From an uncultured Rhodobacter sp. (GTDB taxonomy: Bacteria > Pseudomonadota > Alphaproteobacteria > Rhodobacterales > Rhodobacteraceae), in contig CALGTJ010000714.1 in the NCBI GenBank assembly GCA_937901435.1, forward strand, positions 8,136 to 72,135: a DNA stretch of 64,000 bases, read 5' to 3'. This document shows positions 1 to 8,981 of this stretch, in pieces (position 1 is the first letter of the stretch; every line of letters starts with the position of its first letter). The notes beneath the pieces are model-generated. The model ran no database searches. It was not told the DNA's origin and saw nothing but the letters and a program-made list of their open reading frames with translations. The position numbers and the translations under genes are program-made.

Positions 1-1
1 T

Positions 2-571
2 CTGATCATAACCGGAGAGGTTGTCGGCAGCGCCTCTGGCATGGTTCTTAGCGCGCACGCCTATGATGTTTGGGACATCCTCGCGATCTTTGCCATTGCT
101 GCCGTGGGGATGCAGGTCGGGCGTCTATTGCGGGTGCCCGCGGGACATATGATGGGGCCGCTGCTGATCTGCATGGTTCTGCAAACCACCGGTGTCACCG
201 AGATCAACGACCCGCCATGGCTGTTGAAGGCCGGGCAATACATCCTTGGCGTCGGTCTGGGTGCGCAGTTTTCCGGGCTTAGCCGTGCTATGCTGGTCAA
301 GGGCATGGGAATGGGCCTGCTGACTGTCGCCTATATGCTGTCGCTCAGCTTTGGGTTTGCCTATCTGCTGCGCCCTTTGGTTCACGCCGACCTTAGCGCG
401 CTTTTCATCAGCTTTGCCCCCGGCGGTGTCACAGAGATGAGCCTGATAGCCCTGTCCCTGAACCTTAGCCCCGTTGCGGTGGCCCTGCACCATCTGGTCC
501 GGATTGTTGCGGCGGTCTGGATCGGGGGGCGGTTTGCCACCTATATGTTTGGTGCGCCGGAAAAGCGTTGA
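2..571 (+). CDS. AbrB family membrane protein, 3' part (gene begins before the window)
   Basis: The frame is open to the first base of the window, so this is the C-terminal part of a longer gene. It encodes about 189 residues with several hydrophobic helices. The motifs FAPGGVTEM and HHLVRI, plus a GHMMGPLL-like segment, are typical of the AbrB (putative ammonia monooxygenase / membrane AbrB duplication) family. That family normally has about 350 residues in two repeats, and only the second repeat is present here. Its substrate is not known. It is followed by a co-directional CHAT-protein gene after an 88-nt gap. Confidence 0.8.
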   Translation: MIITGEVVGSASGMVLSAHAYDVWDILAIFAIAAVGMQVGRLLRVPAGHMMGPLLICMVLQTTGVTEINDPPWLLKAGQYILGVGLGAQFSGLSRAMLVKGMGMGLLTVAYMLSLSFGFAYLLRPLVHADLSALFISFAPGGVTEMSLIALSLNLSPVAVALHHLVRIVAAVWIGGRFATYMFGAPEKR

Positions 572-659
572 TGACAAATCCGGTCATGTCAGCCCATAGG
601 TTTTGCCTTTGTCCGTCGCGCGCTTTACCCTTTGCACAGGTGAGTGAAGGAGAGTCGTG

Positions 660-2315
660 ATGCGGCGCGCCAGTCTGGTCTACGCGGCTTTGTCTTTGGC
701 TCTTTGTGGGGGGGCGTGGGCACAATCTGACCCGGATCGGCTAAGCGAGCGCGCTTTTGAGGGCGCGCAATGGGTGTTGGCGACCCAAGCGGCCCGCGCG
801 GTCGCTCAGGTCGGGGCGCGTGCTGCGGTGGGTGAAGGCCCGTTGGGGGACAAGATCCGCGCCAGACAGGCGCTCGAAGAACAGCTTGGCACCTTGCGAC
901 GTGGCGTTGCCGAAGCGGTCGAGGCTCGTTTGGACACGGCAAATGCCCTGCAGGAGGACATCAGCGCCGTCACCACCGCCCTGAACCGGATCGACGCAGA
1001 GATCCGGACAGAGTTTCCCGACTACGCCGAGTTTTCCAACCCGCGCCCGCTGGATTACGACGATCTGCGCGGGCTTTTGGGACCGCAAGAGGCGGTGATC
1101 CTGTTCCTGTCTGACCGCACTGCGACCTTCATCTGGGCGATTTCGCCAAAAGGTGTCGCATGGCATCGCGCCGATTTGTCGGCACAGGCCCTTTCGGACA
1201 AAATCCGCGCCCTTCGCGCCGATCTGGATCCCAGCGGCCCCGCGCGGGCGGCGGTGTCTTTGTCTGCGCCAAGCGGGCCAAGACTGGCCGCTTTTGACGG
1301 TGCGACGGCCTTTGAATTGTATCAGCTGCTGCTGGCACCGGTGATGTCGGTCCTTGACGAGGCCACGCATGTGTTTGTGGTCAAGGATGGCGCGCTTAGC
1401 TCTTTGCCCTTGTCCGTTCTGCTGACCTCTCCGCCAGTCGCACGCAACATGGACGCAGACGAACTGCGTGCGGCGGATTGGGTGATGCGCCGCTTTGCGA
1501 TCACGACGCTGCCGGCGGTGTCCAGCCTCGCCAGCATCCGTGCGCAGGGCGGTGAGACCAAGCCGCGTACTGGCCTTGCGGGGTTCGGCGATCCGGTGTT
1601 TTCGCCAAAGCCGCCGTCAGACGCGCCCAACCTGCTTGCCTCGCGGTCGATTGATGCCTTTTTTGGCGAAGGTGACACGCGGCTGGATGCAATTTCACAG
1701 CTGCAACCTTTACCCGGCACGGCCCGAGAGCTTCGCCAGATTGCCGGGTTGTTCCCAGACGGTCAGGCACGGGTCGCCTTGGGGGCAGAGGCCACCGAAG
1801 CCGCTGTGAAAGCGGCAGACCTGTCGGGCACGGCGATTGTGTCTTTTGCCACGCACGGGCTGATTACAGGCGATATCAGCGGGTTGGGCGAGCCTGCGCT
1901 GGCCTTTACGCCACCCAAGGTGGCCAGCGCGCAGGATGACGGATTACTGACCGCATCCGAGGCCAGCCAACTGGCGCTGAACGCGGATTGGGTGATCCTG
2001 TCGGCCTGCAACACGGCGGCCGGCGACGGGACACCGGGGGCAGAGGGCCTGTCCGGTCTGGCGCGGGCTTTTCTGTTTGCCGGGGCGCGCTCTATCCTCG
2101 TGTCGCATTGGCCGGTTCGTGATGACGTGGCCGGGACCTTGACCACCGAAACCCTGCGCAAGTTAGGCGAGACCCCCGATTTGCCAAGATCAGAGGCTTT
2201 GCGCCAGGCGATGCTGGAGGTGTTGAACGACACCAGCGACCCGACATTGGCGCATCCTTCGGCATGGGCCCCATTTGTGGTGGTTGGAAATGGCGGCGAA
2301 TTGGGGCGGTTTTAA
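660..2315 (+). CDS. Exported CHAT-domain (caspase-like) protease
   Basis: 551 residues. The ATG at 660 lies 7 nt after AAGGAG; a GTG at 657 is possible but closer than usual. An N-terminal signal peptide (about 22 residues, ending near AWA-QS) points to the periplasm. A helical, TPR-like middle region precedes a C-terminal CHAT domain. The predicted catalytic dyad is visible: His in ATHG (about residue 399) and Cys in SACNT (about residue 450), followed by the GLARAFLFAGA and SHWPV motifs of the family. CHAT domains are separase/caspase-fold cysteine peptidases usually associated with TPR proteins. Substrate unknown. It converges on a TPR-like gene downstream. Confidence 0.88.
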   Translation: MRRASLVYAALSLALCGGAWAQSDPDRLSERAFEGAQWVLATQAARAVAQVGARAAVGEGPLGDKIRARQALEEQLGTLRRGVAEAVEARLDTANALQEDISAVTTALNRIDAEIRTEFPDYAEFSNPRPLDYDDLRGLLGPQEAVILFLSDRTATFIWAISPKGVAWHRADLSAQALSDKIRALRADLDPSGPARAAVSLSAPSGPRLAAFDGATAFELYQLLLAPVMSVLDEATHVFVVKDGALSSLPLSVLLTSPPVARNMDADELRAADWVMRRFAITTLPAVSSLASIRAQGGETKPRTGLAGFGDPVFSPKPPSDAPNLLASRSIDAFFGEGDTRLDAISQLQPLPGTARELRQIAGLFPDGQARVALGAEATEAAVKAADLSGTAIVSFATHGLITGDISGLGEPALAFTPPKVASAQDDGLLTASEASQLALNADWVILSACNTAAGDGTPGAEGLSGLARAFLFAGARSILVSHWPVRDDVAGTLTTETLRKLGETPDLPRSEALRQAMLEVLNDTSDPTLAHPSAWAPFVVVGNGGELGRF

Positions 2316-2414
2316 CCCTCTGACCGGCGCGCGGGGATACCTGTCTGGCACATGCGAATTTTCGACGAAACTTCGGTTTGGTCGTGGCCCTGTCCCTTCG
2401 ACGCTCTGACGGCA

Positions 2415-2453
2415 AAAAGGGCAGCCTCCGATCGGGGATGTTCGGAGGCTGCC
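2415..2453 (-). terminator. Intrinsic terminator of the 5466-2517 operon
   Basis: A perfect 12-bp inverted repeat (2420-2431 with 2442-2453, 10-nt loop) is followed on the minus strand by five T residues (2419-2415). It lies 64 nt beyond the stop of the minus-strand gene 2517-5024 and so ends that transcription unit. It has no T-run in the plus direction. Confidence 0.85.
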
Positions 2454-2516
2454 GGGTGGCTTTGCCGGACGGGAAGGTCACCCGGCAAAGCGTTCAAAAT
2501 CAGATGCGACATGTGT

Positions 2517-5024
2517 TTAGTACCGGGACACGACCAGCATATCCTCTGGGGATTGTCCGGACAGCGCCGCCCATGCGATGTCGACGAACAAAAGATAGCG
2601 CCAGCGGTCGCGTTCCAGCAATTGCAGGGTGCCGCCGCCCGCGCCGCCCGCCCCTTCGAACGACAGGGTGGCGGCGATCCGGGCTGCGCGGTTCATCAGA
2701 TCAAAGGCGATCTCTGTCTCGCCTGCGCGCACAAAGGTAAAGGCCATCTGCCACAGGGTCTGGGCATCCAGATAGGTGCCGTTTGCATCCGCCATCACCG
2801 CAACATCGCGTTTCGTCTTCATATACTCGGCCGCGCCTTCGTAATTGCCCCGATCGCGCATTTCGATCACGCTGCGGATCTGGCTATAACTGTCTTCGCC
2901 GTTGAAACTGCTATACTCGATTGCGGCCGCCACTCGTGGCGTGTCTGGCAATGGGTCCCACTCCATATGAAACCACGCGGGTCTGTCGCCCAGATTGCGC
3001 AGGCGCTCTGCCTCGTCGCGCTCGCCTGCGGCCTCACGATACTGCGCTTCTTGAAAGGCCAGCAGTTTCAGATCCCAGTAGACCGTATAGGGTTCAGGGT
3101 TTTCCGCTCTGGCCTCGCGGCGCAGGCGCTCTGCGGCCAGAAGATCGGCGGCCTCAATAAACCGCCCCTGCCGATAGCGCAGGCGTGCCCGGATTTCCAG
3201 ATTATCTTCGCCCGCATTTAATGCGGCCTCTATCAGATCCAGAAAACGCGTATCGAGCAGATCAAGGATCAGGTCCCTGTCACCACCACGCGCCACCGCC
3301 TCACGATAAAAGTCTTCGGTGCGACGATCATCAATCCGGTGCGCTGCGCGGGCGCGGATCTGAAAGAAACGCCCGGTCAGGACGATGTCGGGCACGCGCG
3401 CGGCGATCCGGTCCCCCATCGCAACAGCGGCGTCATAGCGCCCGGCATAGACCAGAACATTCATCGCGCTTGCGGCGCGCTTGACCAGATCGGCGGGGTC
3501 GGGGTTCACCGCGCTTTCTGCATAACTCATCGACAGTTCGGCCTGATCGGCGGCATCCATCGGATGGGTCTGCGAAAAGGAAATCGGATAAAGATCCGCC
3601 AATATCATCCGGTCGCCTGACAAGGTTTCTTCGACAAAGGCGGTCGAGAACGCCAGGGTCCAATCCGATTCAAGTACGGAATAGAATGGTTTCGGTAACG
3701 CCTGTGTGCCTGCAAAATAGCGCAAGACAAGATCTTCTGGGCATAAAGTGGTTCGACAGGGCGTGGTTCGTGCCAAGGCTTGTTCTGCCAGCACGGTATC
3801 GCCCTGCAAGGTTGCGATGGCCCAAAGGTCGATCAGGGGAGAAAACAGCTGCGCATCGCTGAACCCATCGCTGCCCGCCTTGGTGATCAGAGTTTGCAGT
3901 GCGGCGATGCCTTGGGGAACGTCACCGTTCGTCAGGATCAGTCGCGCCCGGATCAGGTCTGAAACGACCCGGTCGCCGGGCCGGTCAGATTGGGCCAGAA
4001 GCGCCAGAACAGTTGGGCCTGTCTGGGTAAATCGCTCGTGCATATAGCTGTCCGTTGAGAGGTAGATGGGATCACTCAGGTCGATAGCCTCTGGATCTTT
4101 CCCCAATGACAGCGCCTGAAGAAAGGCGCCTGCGGCGTTATTGTCCCCCATATTGAAGGCCAAAAGCTCAAACTGGGTCATGATCCGATCTGCCGCCAGA
4201 CGCGCGCGGCGTTGGTCGGCAAAACTCAGGGGCGTGCCCGATTTCACGCGCTCGGCGGTGTCATAAAGAGAGGTGTCGCCGTCCCTTGTGATAATAGTAA
4301 ATTCCAGTCGGATGTCGTCAGAAATGGTTGTGTCATCCCCAAAAAACGCCTCTGCCTGAACCAGCGCGTGCTCTAGACGCGCCTCATCCTGTACCGGTCG
4401 CACGTCTGGCACATAATAGGCGTTTCCCTTTGGCCCGAGCCAGCGAAAGACCAGATCCTGTGGGCACCGCAATTCACCGCAGCTCAGCGCGCGGTCAAAA
4501 TAGATCTTGGCCTGATCCGGGTTTCCGGCGCGGTGCAGCAGCACCGCTGCATCGGCCAGAAGCGAGGTCATCTGGGCCTCGCGCCATACGCCGCTGGCGT
4601 CCATCTCGGTGATTGTCTGTGTCGCCAGATCCAGCGCGCGGTCGGACTGACCCGCCAGCATCAGCAGGCGCACCTGAAACACCCGCAACAAGGCCATGTT
4701 CTGCGTCCCACCGATCTGGTCAAGCAGATCGAGGGGCCGCGCAAAGTGATAATACAAAAGACCCGGTGTCAGACGCGTACCCGAGGTCGGGTCATAGGCC
4801 ACATACAAAGCCGACAGTGCGGCCGCATCCACCGGGGCTTTGCGTCTATGCAAGTGTGCTGCGAAAGAATTGGACAGCACCGCCTCGGTGATTGGAAACC
4901 CATAACTGCTCTCTGACAGGATCGTCTCGACCTCGAAAATACGCGGGTCTGTCTTGGCCTTTTGCGCCTCGGCAATGGAGGCTAGCAGTATCAGGCAAAA
5001 CAGAGAGATCAGCAGGCGGATCAT
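2517..5024 (-). CDS. Large exported TPR-like protein of unknown function
   Basis: 835 residues from the ATG at 5024, which has GGAAAGG upstream and follows the previous stop by 4 nt. A longer frame reaching 5078 would overlap the upstream gene. A clear signal peptide (MIRLLISLF... to AEA) implies export. The remainder is helical with TPR-like hairpins, clearest in the last third. Two internal segments share the pattern C-x4-C-P-[EQ]-D-L-V-x-R (near 4488-4445 and 3760-3715), which suggests a duplicated disulfide-bearing unit. I do not recognise the family. It is co-transcribed with the small membrane protein upstream and converges with the CHAT protease gene. Confidence 0.75.
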   Translation of the reverse strand: MIRLLISLFCLILLASIAEAQKAKTDPRIFEVETILSESSYGFPITEAVLSNSFAAHLHRRKAPVDAAALSALYVAYDPTSGTRLTPGLLYYHFARPLDLLDQIGGTQNMALLRVFQVRLLMLAGQSDRALDLATQTITEMDASGVWREAQMTSLLADAAVLLHRAGNPDQAKIYFDRALSCGELRCPQDLVFRWLGPKGNAYYVPDVRPVQDEARLEHALVQAEAFFGDDTTISDDIRLEFTIITRDGDTSLYDTAERVKSGTPLSFADQRRARLAADRIMTQFELLAFNMGDNNAAGAFLQALSLGKDPEAIDLSDPIYLSTDSYMHERFTQTGPTVLALLAQSDRPGDRVVSDLIRARLILTNGDVPQGIAALQTLITKAGSDGFSDAQLFSPLIDLWAIATLQGDTVLAEQALARTTPCRTTLCPEDLVLRYFAGTQALPKPFYSVLESDWTLAFSTAFVEETLSGDRMILADLYPISFSQTHPMDAADQAELSMSYAESAVNPDPADLVKRAASAMNVLVYAGRYDAAVAMGDRIAARVPDIVLTGRFFQIRARAAHRIDDRRTEDFYREAVARGGDRDLILDLLDTRFLDLIEAALNAGEDNLEIRARLRYRQGRFIEAADLLAAERLRREARAENPEPYTVYWDLKLLAFQEAQYREAAGERDEAERLRNLGDRPAWFHMEWDPLPDTPRVAAAIEYSSFNGEDSYSQIRSVIEMRDRGNYEGAAEYMKTKRDVAVMADANGTYLDAQTLWQMAFTFVRAGETEIAFDLMNRAARIAATLSFEGAGGAGGGTLQLLERDRWRYLLFVDIAWAALSGQSPEDMLVVSRY

Positions 5025-5028
5025 GGGC

Positions 5029-5466
5029 TTAGCCTTTCCGGTTTTGGCGTGACAGCAGGATGATCCCGCCAAGAACAAGGCTAATCAGGACGGTCTGGGG
5101 CAGGTAGGCCGTGAGGATGTACCACCCCACCGCCAGCGAGGTAAAAAACGCCGCCAGCAGGGAATAATCAAAACGCGCAATGCCCTGACCGCCGATGTAG
5201 CTGGCAAACAGAAACGGCAACCAAAGCGACAGATGGGCGATCACCGCGCCAAAGGTCAGCCCAAGGATAAATGTAGTCGGACGCGTCAGACGCGGCGCGA
5301 TCCAACGGGTGAACCCGAAGGTAAAGGCAAAGACGGTCACGGGCAAAAGCACAGCAGGCCAAGCCGGGGGCCATCCCATAAAGACGGTTAAAATACCTGC
5401 CGGGATAAACGCGATTGCGATGGGAAGTCGCAGATCGGGACTATGTGAAACTGCTGTAAGCGCCAT
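5029..5466 (-). CDS. Small polytopic membrane protein, unknown function
   Basis: 145 residues with four to five predicted transmembrane segments (residues about 12-30, 35-55, 66-90, 100-140) and a short charged tail (SRQNRKG). Only 4 nt separate its stop from the exported TPR-like gene downstream, so they probably form one operon ending at the terminator near 2415. No enzymatic motif is visible and I cannot assign a family. Confidence 0.65.
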   Translation of the reverse strand: MALTAVSHSPDLRLPIAIAFIPAGILTVFMGWPPAWPAVLLPVTVFAFTFGFTRWIAPRLTRPTTFILGLTFGAVIAHLSLWLPFLFASYIGGQGIARFDYSLLAAFFTSLAVGWYILTAYLPQTVLISLVLGGIILLSRQNRKG

Positions 5467-5559
5467 TGGAATAGTCTTTCTAGCGGGTTCGACCTGACGC
5501 TTAGTCTACGGCCCCGGAGTGTCACGCTGCAAATTAACAATGCTGTCATGTTGGGCGCG

Positions 5560-6168
5560 TCAGGCAGATTTCCCAACGTCAGCCGCTTCGCCCAGCGTTC
5601 CATCCAAAGCGCCGGCCAACAGACCCGCAGGCAAATTGACCTTTGGCTGTCCGGGGCGATACCGATAACAAAGCACGGCCCCAAAGAGCAGCATCAACCC
5701 CGAAGGCACAGCGCCCTCTATCATCTTGTCAGTTGACACACCCGTGCCAGCCGCCAACGCGATCAATCCAACTGCGCTGAGCAACGTGAAAACACCCACC
5801 AGAAACATCGTGGTTCGTCCTCGACCGTATTCGCCGATCGTAATCGAAAAGTCTTTGTTCTGCGCCTCGATCTTGCGCAGAATCGCGGCCAGCAGATCCA
5901 GATGCACCGCACTATCGGGATTTGTGCGCGCCGTTCCTGACCGACCCGAAAACGCGATAGAGCGTCTTCCGCTGGTGGTGGTCAGATCCAGACGGCGAAT
6001 GTCATTGCCGCGGAATTTATTGTCAACAAAGGCTGCGGCCTTGATCTGGTCCCAATCCATCCGCCAGTTTACGCCGCCCTCCCGCGTGCGATGGACAAGG
6101 GATAGATCTGTGACCTCATAGACAACAGGGCGGCGCAACAACGCGGGTTTGTAGGTAAAGCTTTGCAT
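5560..6168 (-). CDS. Membrane protein with N-terminal PH-like region, unknown function
   Basis: 202 residues. The first 100 residues look like a small beta-rich, PH-like module (YEVTDLSLVHRT, DWDQIKAAAFVDN, RRSIAFSG). Two hydrophobic helices follow (about residues 118-140 and 150-165), then a soluble tail. This resembles small bacterial membrane proteins that carry a cytoplasmic PH-like domain, but the assignment is an inference. It lies directly after the decayed 3' end of the patatin gene on the same strand and may share its transcript. Confidence 0.6.
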   Translation of the reverse strand: MQSFTYKPALLRRPVVYEVTDLSLVHRTREGGVNWRMDWDQIKAAAFVDNKFRGNDIRRLDLTTTSGRRSIAFSGRSGTARTNPDSAVHLDLLAAILRKIEAQNKDFSITIGEYGRGRTTMFLVGVFTLLSAVGLIALAAGTGVSTDKMIEGAVPSGLMLLFGAVLCYRYRPGQPKVNLPAGLLAGALDGTLGEAADVGKSA

Positions 6169-6170
6169 CT

Positions 6171-6361
6171 AGTTGCTCACGGGCGTGATACGGCGCGGCG
6201 CGATCCGAGTGGCGCCAGTTGGCACCGCTGGCCCGGTCTCGCCAATCGCGCGCAGAAAGCCGTTGAACTCTGGATCTTCACGTGTCGCCTAACGTGCGGC
6301 CTCGATCACCAGATCGACCTGCCCGGTTTCCAGCCGCAGCCGCGTGGGCACTTTGTTCAAC
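6171..6361 (-). pseudogene. Detached 3' tail of the patatin gene (frameshift plus in-frame stop)
   Basis: Minus-strand translation from 6360 down to 6171 gives a plausible patatin C-terminus: LNKVPTRLRLETGQVDLVIE, then EAAR, an amber codon at 6291-6289, then a stretch including PEFNGFLRAIGE, ending in TAG at 6173-6171. It is one base out of frame with the upstream patatin coding region, whose own TGA at 6359-6357 falls at the junction. Two lesions are therefore needed to explain the loss: a 1-nt deletion near 6361 and a nonsense change at 6289. Either recent decay or sequencing error is possible; two independent errors are less likely. Confidence 0.7.
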
Positions 6362-7625
6362 TCGCCACCATGCCGCGTTCCAGCCCCTGAAACGACACTT
6401 CGCTGACGAACAGTTTCACGTCCCGGCAGTCCCAGCCATTGGTGGACCCGATATACTTGCGCACCTGCGCCGCGCTCAGGCTACAGCGGAACTCGATCAC
6501 ATCCGCGTGCCAAGCATTCAGCGTCAGTTGCATCGCGTCATAAGCGGTGCGGGTCGCGGACCCCATGGAACTGTTCACGATCGACATCGCCAGCGAAATG
6601 CCGCCGGGCCCGGTCTGTTTCTGGGTCCAGCCCTCTTCGGCCTCGGTGCCCGCATTGGCCACAAGGAACAGCAGGCGTTTCAGCTTTACCGCCTGCTCGA
6701 CGGTCAAGGGCCCGTATTTATTCTGCGCCTTGGCGCGGGCCACCGACAGGGCGACGGTGCCAAAGTTATCGGTGATCCCGCCGTCCAGCAGCTTGACAAA
6801 CTTGACCTTCTCCGGGTCCGAATAACTTTCCAGCACGCGGCCGTATGCGCGCAGGGACGACGTGGCCTCTGGGTTGAAACGGGCCGATGTCAGCCAGTCG
6901 GGTTCGGTGTAATTGCACTGGTTTGTATGTGCCTCCAGCACGATGGGGCTGAACACCAGCGGAAAGGCGGCAGAGGCGGCGACGGCCTCTGAGATGGGCA
7001 GTTTGGACAGATCGCTGCACAGGGCGTCAAAGGTTTCGGGCGAAAACAGAAAGCTGGTCTGGTTCGCCACATCAGCCGCGTTGATCCACGTCAGGATGTC
7101 AGAGCGGCGGGCAAGGTCGCCAAAGGTGGCGTTCTTGAACAGAGATTCGTCCAGAAACCGCGCGAAGGTCTTGCGCCCGTTCGCGCCAACCGACAGCCCG
7201 CGCGCGATGGTGATCGGGTTCAGCGCAGAGTTCGCCATATATTTCTCGGCGTTCTGGATCAGGTATTTCTCGCGGAAACCATTCACCCCAGCCGGACCGA
7301 AATATCCGAAATGCGCCGCCGTGACTGACCCACCCGAAACGCCTGTGACCAGCCGCACATGCGGCAAAAGCCCGTAAGGATTGCTGGGCGACTTGCCCAC
7401 ATCGCGCAGCGCGGTCAGCATCCCATGCCCAAAGGCAGAGGCGCGATGCCCGCCGCCCGAAAACGCCAGCCCGATAAACAACGAATCATCGGCCAGCGCG
7501 TCACTGGACACGTCAATGATCGGCGCGTTCTTGCCCCCGGTCAGAGGCGAGTTGATCGGCGCGTTGTTCACGGCGCAGCCAGACAAAACCGCGAATGTCA
7601 GGGCGAAAAGGGTGGTGCGTTTCAA
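6357..7625 (-). CDS. Patatin-like phospholipase lipoprotein, C-terminally shortened
   Basis: 422 residues. The signal peptide has the lipobox LSGC, giving a lipidated Cys17. The patatin catalytic features are intact: a glycine-rich oxyanion segment GGGHRA (about 57-62), nucleophile Ser97 in GVSGGS, and Asp281 in DGGITDN. This family hydrolyses acyl esters of lipids, and an envelope location is inferred from lipidation. The frame stops at 6357, about 60 residues before the expected end (see the tail entry). The active core is complete, so the product may still work. It lies 17 nt downstream of the sensor kinase stop, so it may belong to the same transcript as the two-component genes. Confidence 0.85.
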   Translation of the reverse strand: MKRTTLFALTFAVLSGCAVNNAPINSPLTGGKNAPIIDVSSDALADDSLFIGLAFSGGGHRASAFGHGMLTALRDVGKSPSNPYGLLPHVRLVTGVSGGSVTAAHFGYFGPAGVNGFREKYLIQNAEKYMANSALNPITIARGLSVGANGRKTFARFLDESLFKNATFGDLARRSDILTWINAADVANQTSFLFSPETFDALCSDLSKLPISEAVAASAAFPLVFSPIVLEAHTNQCNYTEPDWLTSARFNPEATSSLRAYGRVLESYSDPEKVKFVKLLDGGITDNFGTVALSVARAKAQNKYGPLTVEQAVKLKRLLFLVANAGTEAEEGWTQKQTGPGGISLAMSIVNSSMGSATRTAYDAMQLTLNAWHADVIEFRCSLSAAQVRKYIGSTNGWDCRDVKLFVSEVSFQGLERGMVAS

Positions 7626-7642
7626 GCGGGCTTCCTAAAAAG

Positions 7643-8980
7643 TCATTGGTTTTCCGCAAGCTTAGGCCATGCGATTTCAATGGCAAAGCCCTTTTTCACG
7701 CCCGGCAGCGCAAGTTTCGCGCCATGGCGCAGGGCCACAGCCTTGACCAGCGCCATCCCCAGCCCGTGACCGGGGGCGTTGGGGTCACTGCCTGCGCGGC
7801 TGAAGCGTTCAAAAATCTGCGCGCCAAAGCCTATGGGCAGGCCGGGGCCAGTGTCCTCGACCCGCATCAGATAGCGGTCCGGGGTGTCGGTCAGCGCGAC
7901 AAGTACGGATTGACCCGTGGGCGTGAATTTCAACGCGTTTTCCAGCAGGTTCGACACCAGTTGCGCGATCAGGTTGCGATCTCCCAGCACCATAGCGCTG
8001 TCCTGGATTTCGGTGGCAAAGCGGATTCCACGCGTCTCTGCGACGGGTTCGTATAGCTCGCACACCTCGGCCAGCAGGATCGACAGGTCCAGCATCTCGG
8101 GGCCTTTGCTTTCGCCCGTCATCGCCTCGGCGCGGGCAATTTCCAGCAGGCTGTCAAAGATGCGGATGGTGCTGCGAATTTCGCCCTGCAAGGCCTCTGT
8201 GTCGGCGTTATCGGTCTTGAGCCGTGCCAGACGGGTCTGGATCCGGGTCAGGGGCGTGCGCATTTCATGGGCGACCGTGTCGCTGAGGTGATGCGTGGCG
8301 CGGTGCAGCGCCTCGATCTGGTCCAGCATATGATGGATGTGATGTTCCAGCTTGCCAAACTCATCCGCCGCAGGGGGGCCGGGCAGGCGGGCCGACAGAT
8401 CGCCAGCCGCGACCTCATCGGCCAGCGCGTTGATCCGGTTCAGCCGGGTCAGGATCATGCGGCTGGCGATTTGTCCAAGGATCAGAGCTGCGATGGCAAT
8501 CGCAAGACACGCCATCCAGATGATCCGCCGCATCTGCGCGCTGGTTTGTTCTGTCGACGTGGCATTGCGCCCGACCATCAGGGCAAAGCCTCCGGGCAGG
8601 CCGCGTGCAATCCCAAGATATCGCGTGCCACCTTCGGTGAACGCCCGCGGCGCAAGGGTTTCGCCCGCGAGGGGTTTGCCAGCCGCATCGGGCCAGTCAA
8701 GATGGGTCGCGGCCAGCACGACGCCGTCCCGATCCAGCAGGATGGCAAACAGGTCCTGGCCCGGATCGCTGATCTTGCGAAACTCGATGGCTTGGCGGAC
8801 CGCGATCACCCGGCGCTGATCGTAAAGGGCGGCAAAGCCATCCAGATCGGACTGCACCAGCGCCTGTTGCCGCGCGGCAAGGTCGCCTGTCACCAGCTTG
8901 TATTGCGCCAGCATGGCCATTACCGATACGGCAAAGATCGCCAGTGCGATCAGCCCGGTCAGCTTTTGGCCCAGGGTCAC
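7643..8980 (-). CDS. Sensor histidine kinase (HAMP-HisKA-HATPase)
   Basis: About 445 residues from a GTG at 8980, 1 nt after the regulator stop; the longer frame would need a TTG at 9025 with no convincing ribosome site. Two transmembrane segments bracket a periplasmic sensor of about 110 residues, followed by HAMP. The phospho-acceptor is His238 in HEMRTPL; the ATPase shows the N-box NLLENALKF, DTGPGLP, an F-box near ERFSRAG, and GHGLGMALV. It pairs with the OmpR-type regulator encoded just upstream. The signal is unknown. Its neighbours (S1C protease, patatin lipoprotein) suggest envelope stress. Confidence 0.9.
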   Translation of the reverse strand: MTLGQKLTGLIALAIFAVSVMAMLAQYKLVTGDLAARQQALVQSDLDGFAALYDQRRVIAVRQAIEFRKISDPGQDLFAILLDRDGVVLAATHLDWPDAAGKPLAGETLAPRAFTEGGTRYLGIARGLPGGFALMVGRNATSTEQTSAQMRRIIWMACLAIAIAALILGQIASRMILTRLNRINALADEVAAGDLSARLPGPPAADEFGKLEHHIHHMLDQIEALHRATHHLSDTVAHEMRTPLTRIQTRLARLKTDNADTEALQGEIRSTIRIFDSLLEIARAEAMTGESKGPEMLDLSILLAEVCELYEPVAETRGIRFATEIQDSAMVLGDRNLIAQLVSNLLENALKFTPTGQSVLVALTDTPDRYLMRVEDTGPGLPIGFGAQIFERFSRAGSDPNAPGHGLGMALVKAVALRHGAKLALPGVKKGFAIEIAWPKLAENQ

Positions 8981-8981
8981 G

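Noticed and set aside
2352..3221. 289-codon plus-strand frame opposite the exported TPR-like gene
   Set aside because: Antisense shadow; it begins before the terminator hairpin and runs through it, with no recognisable domain.
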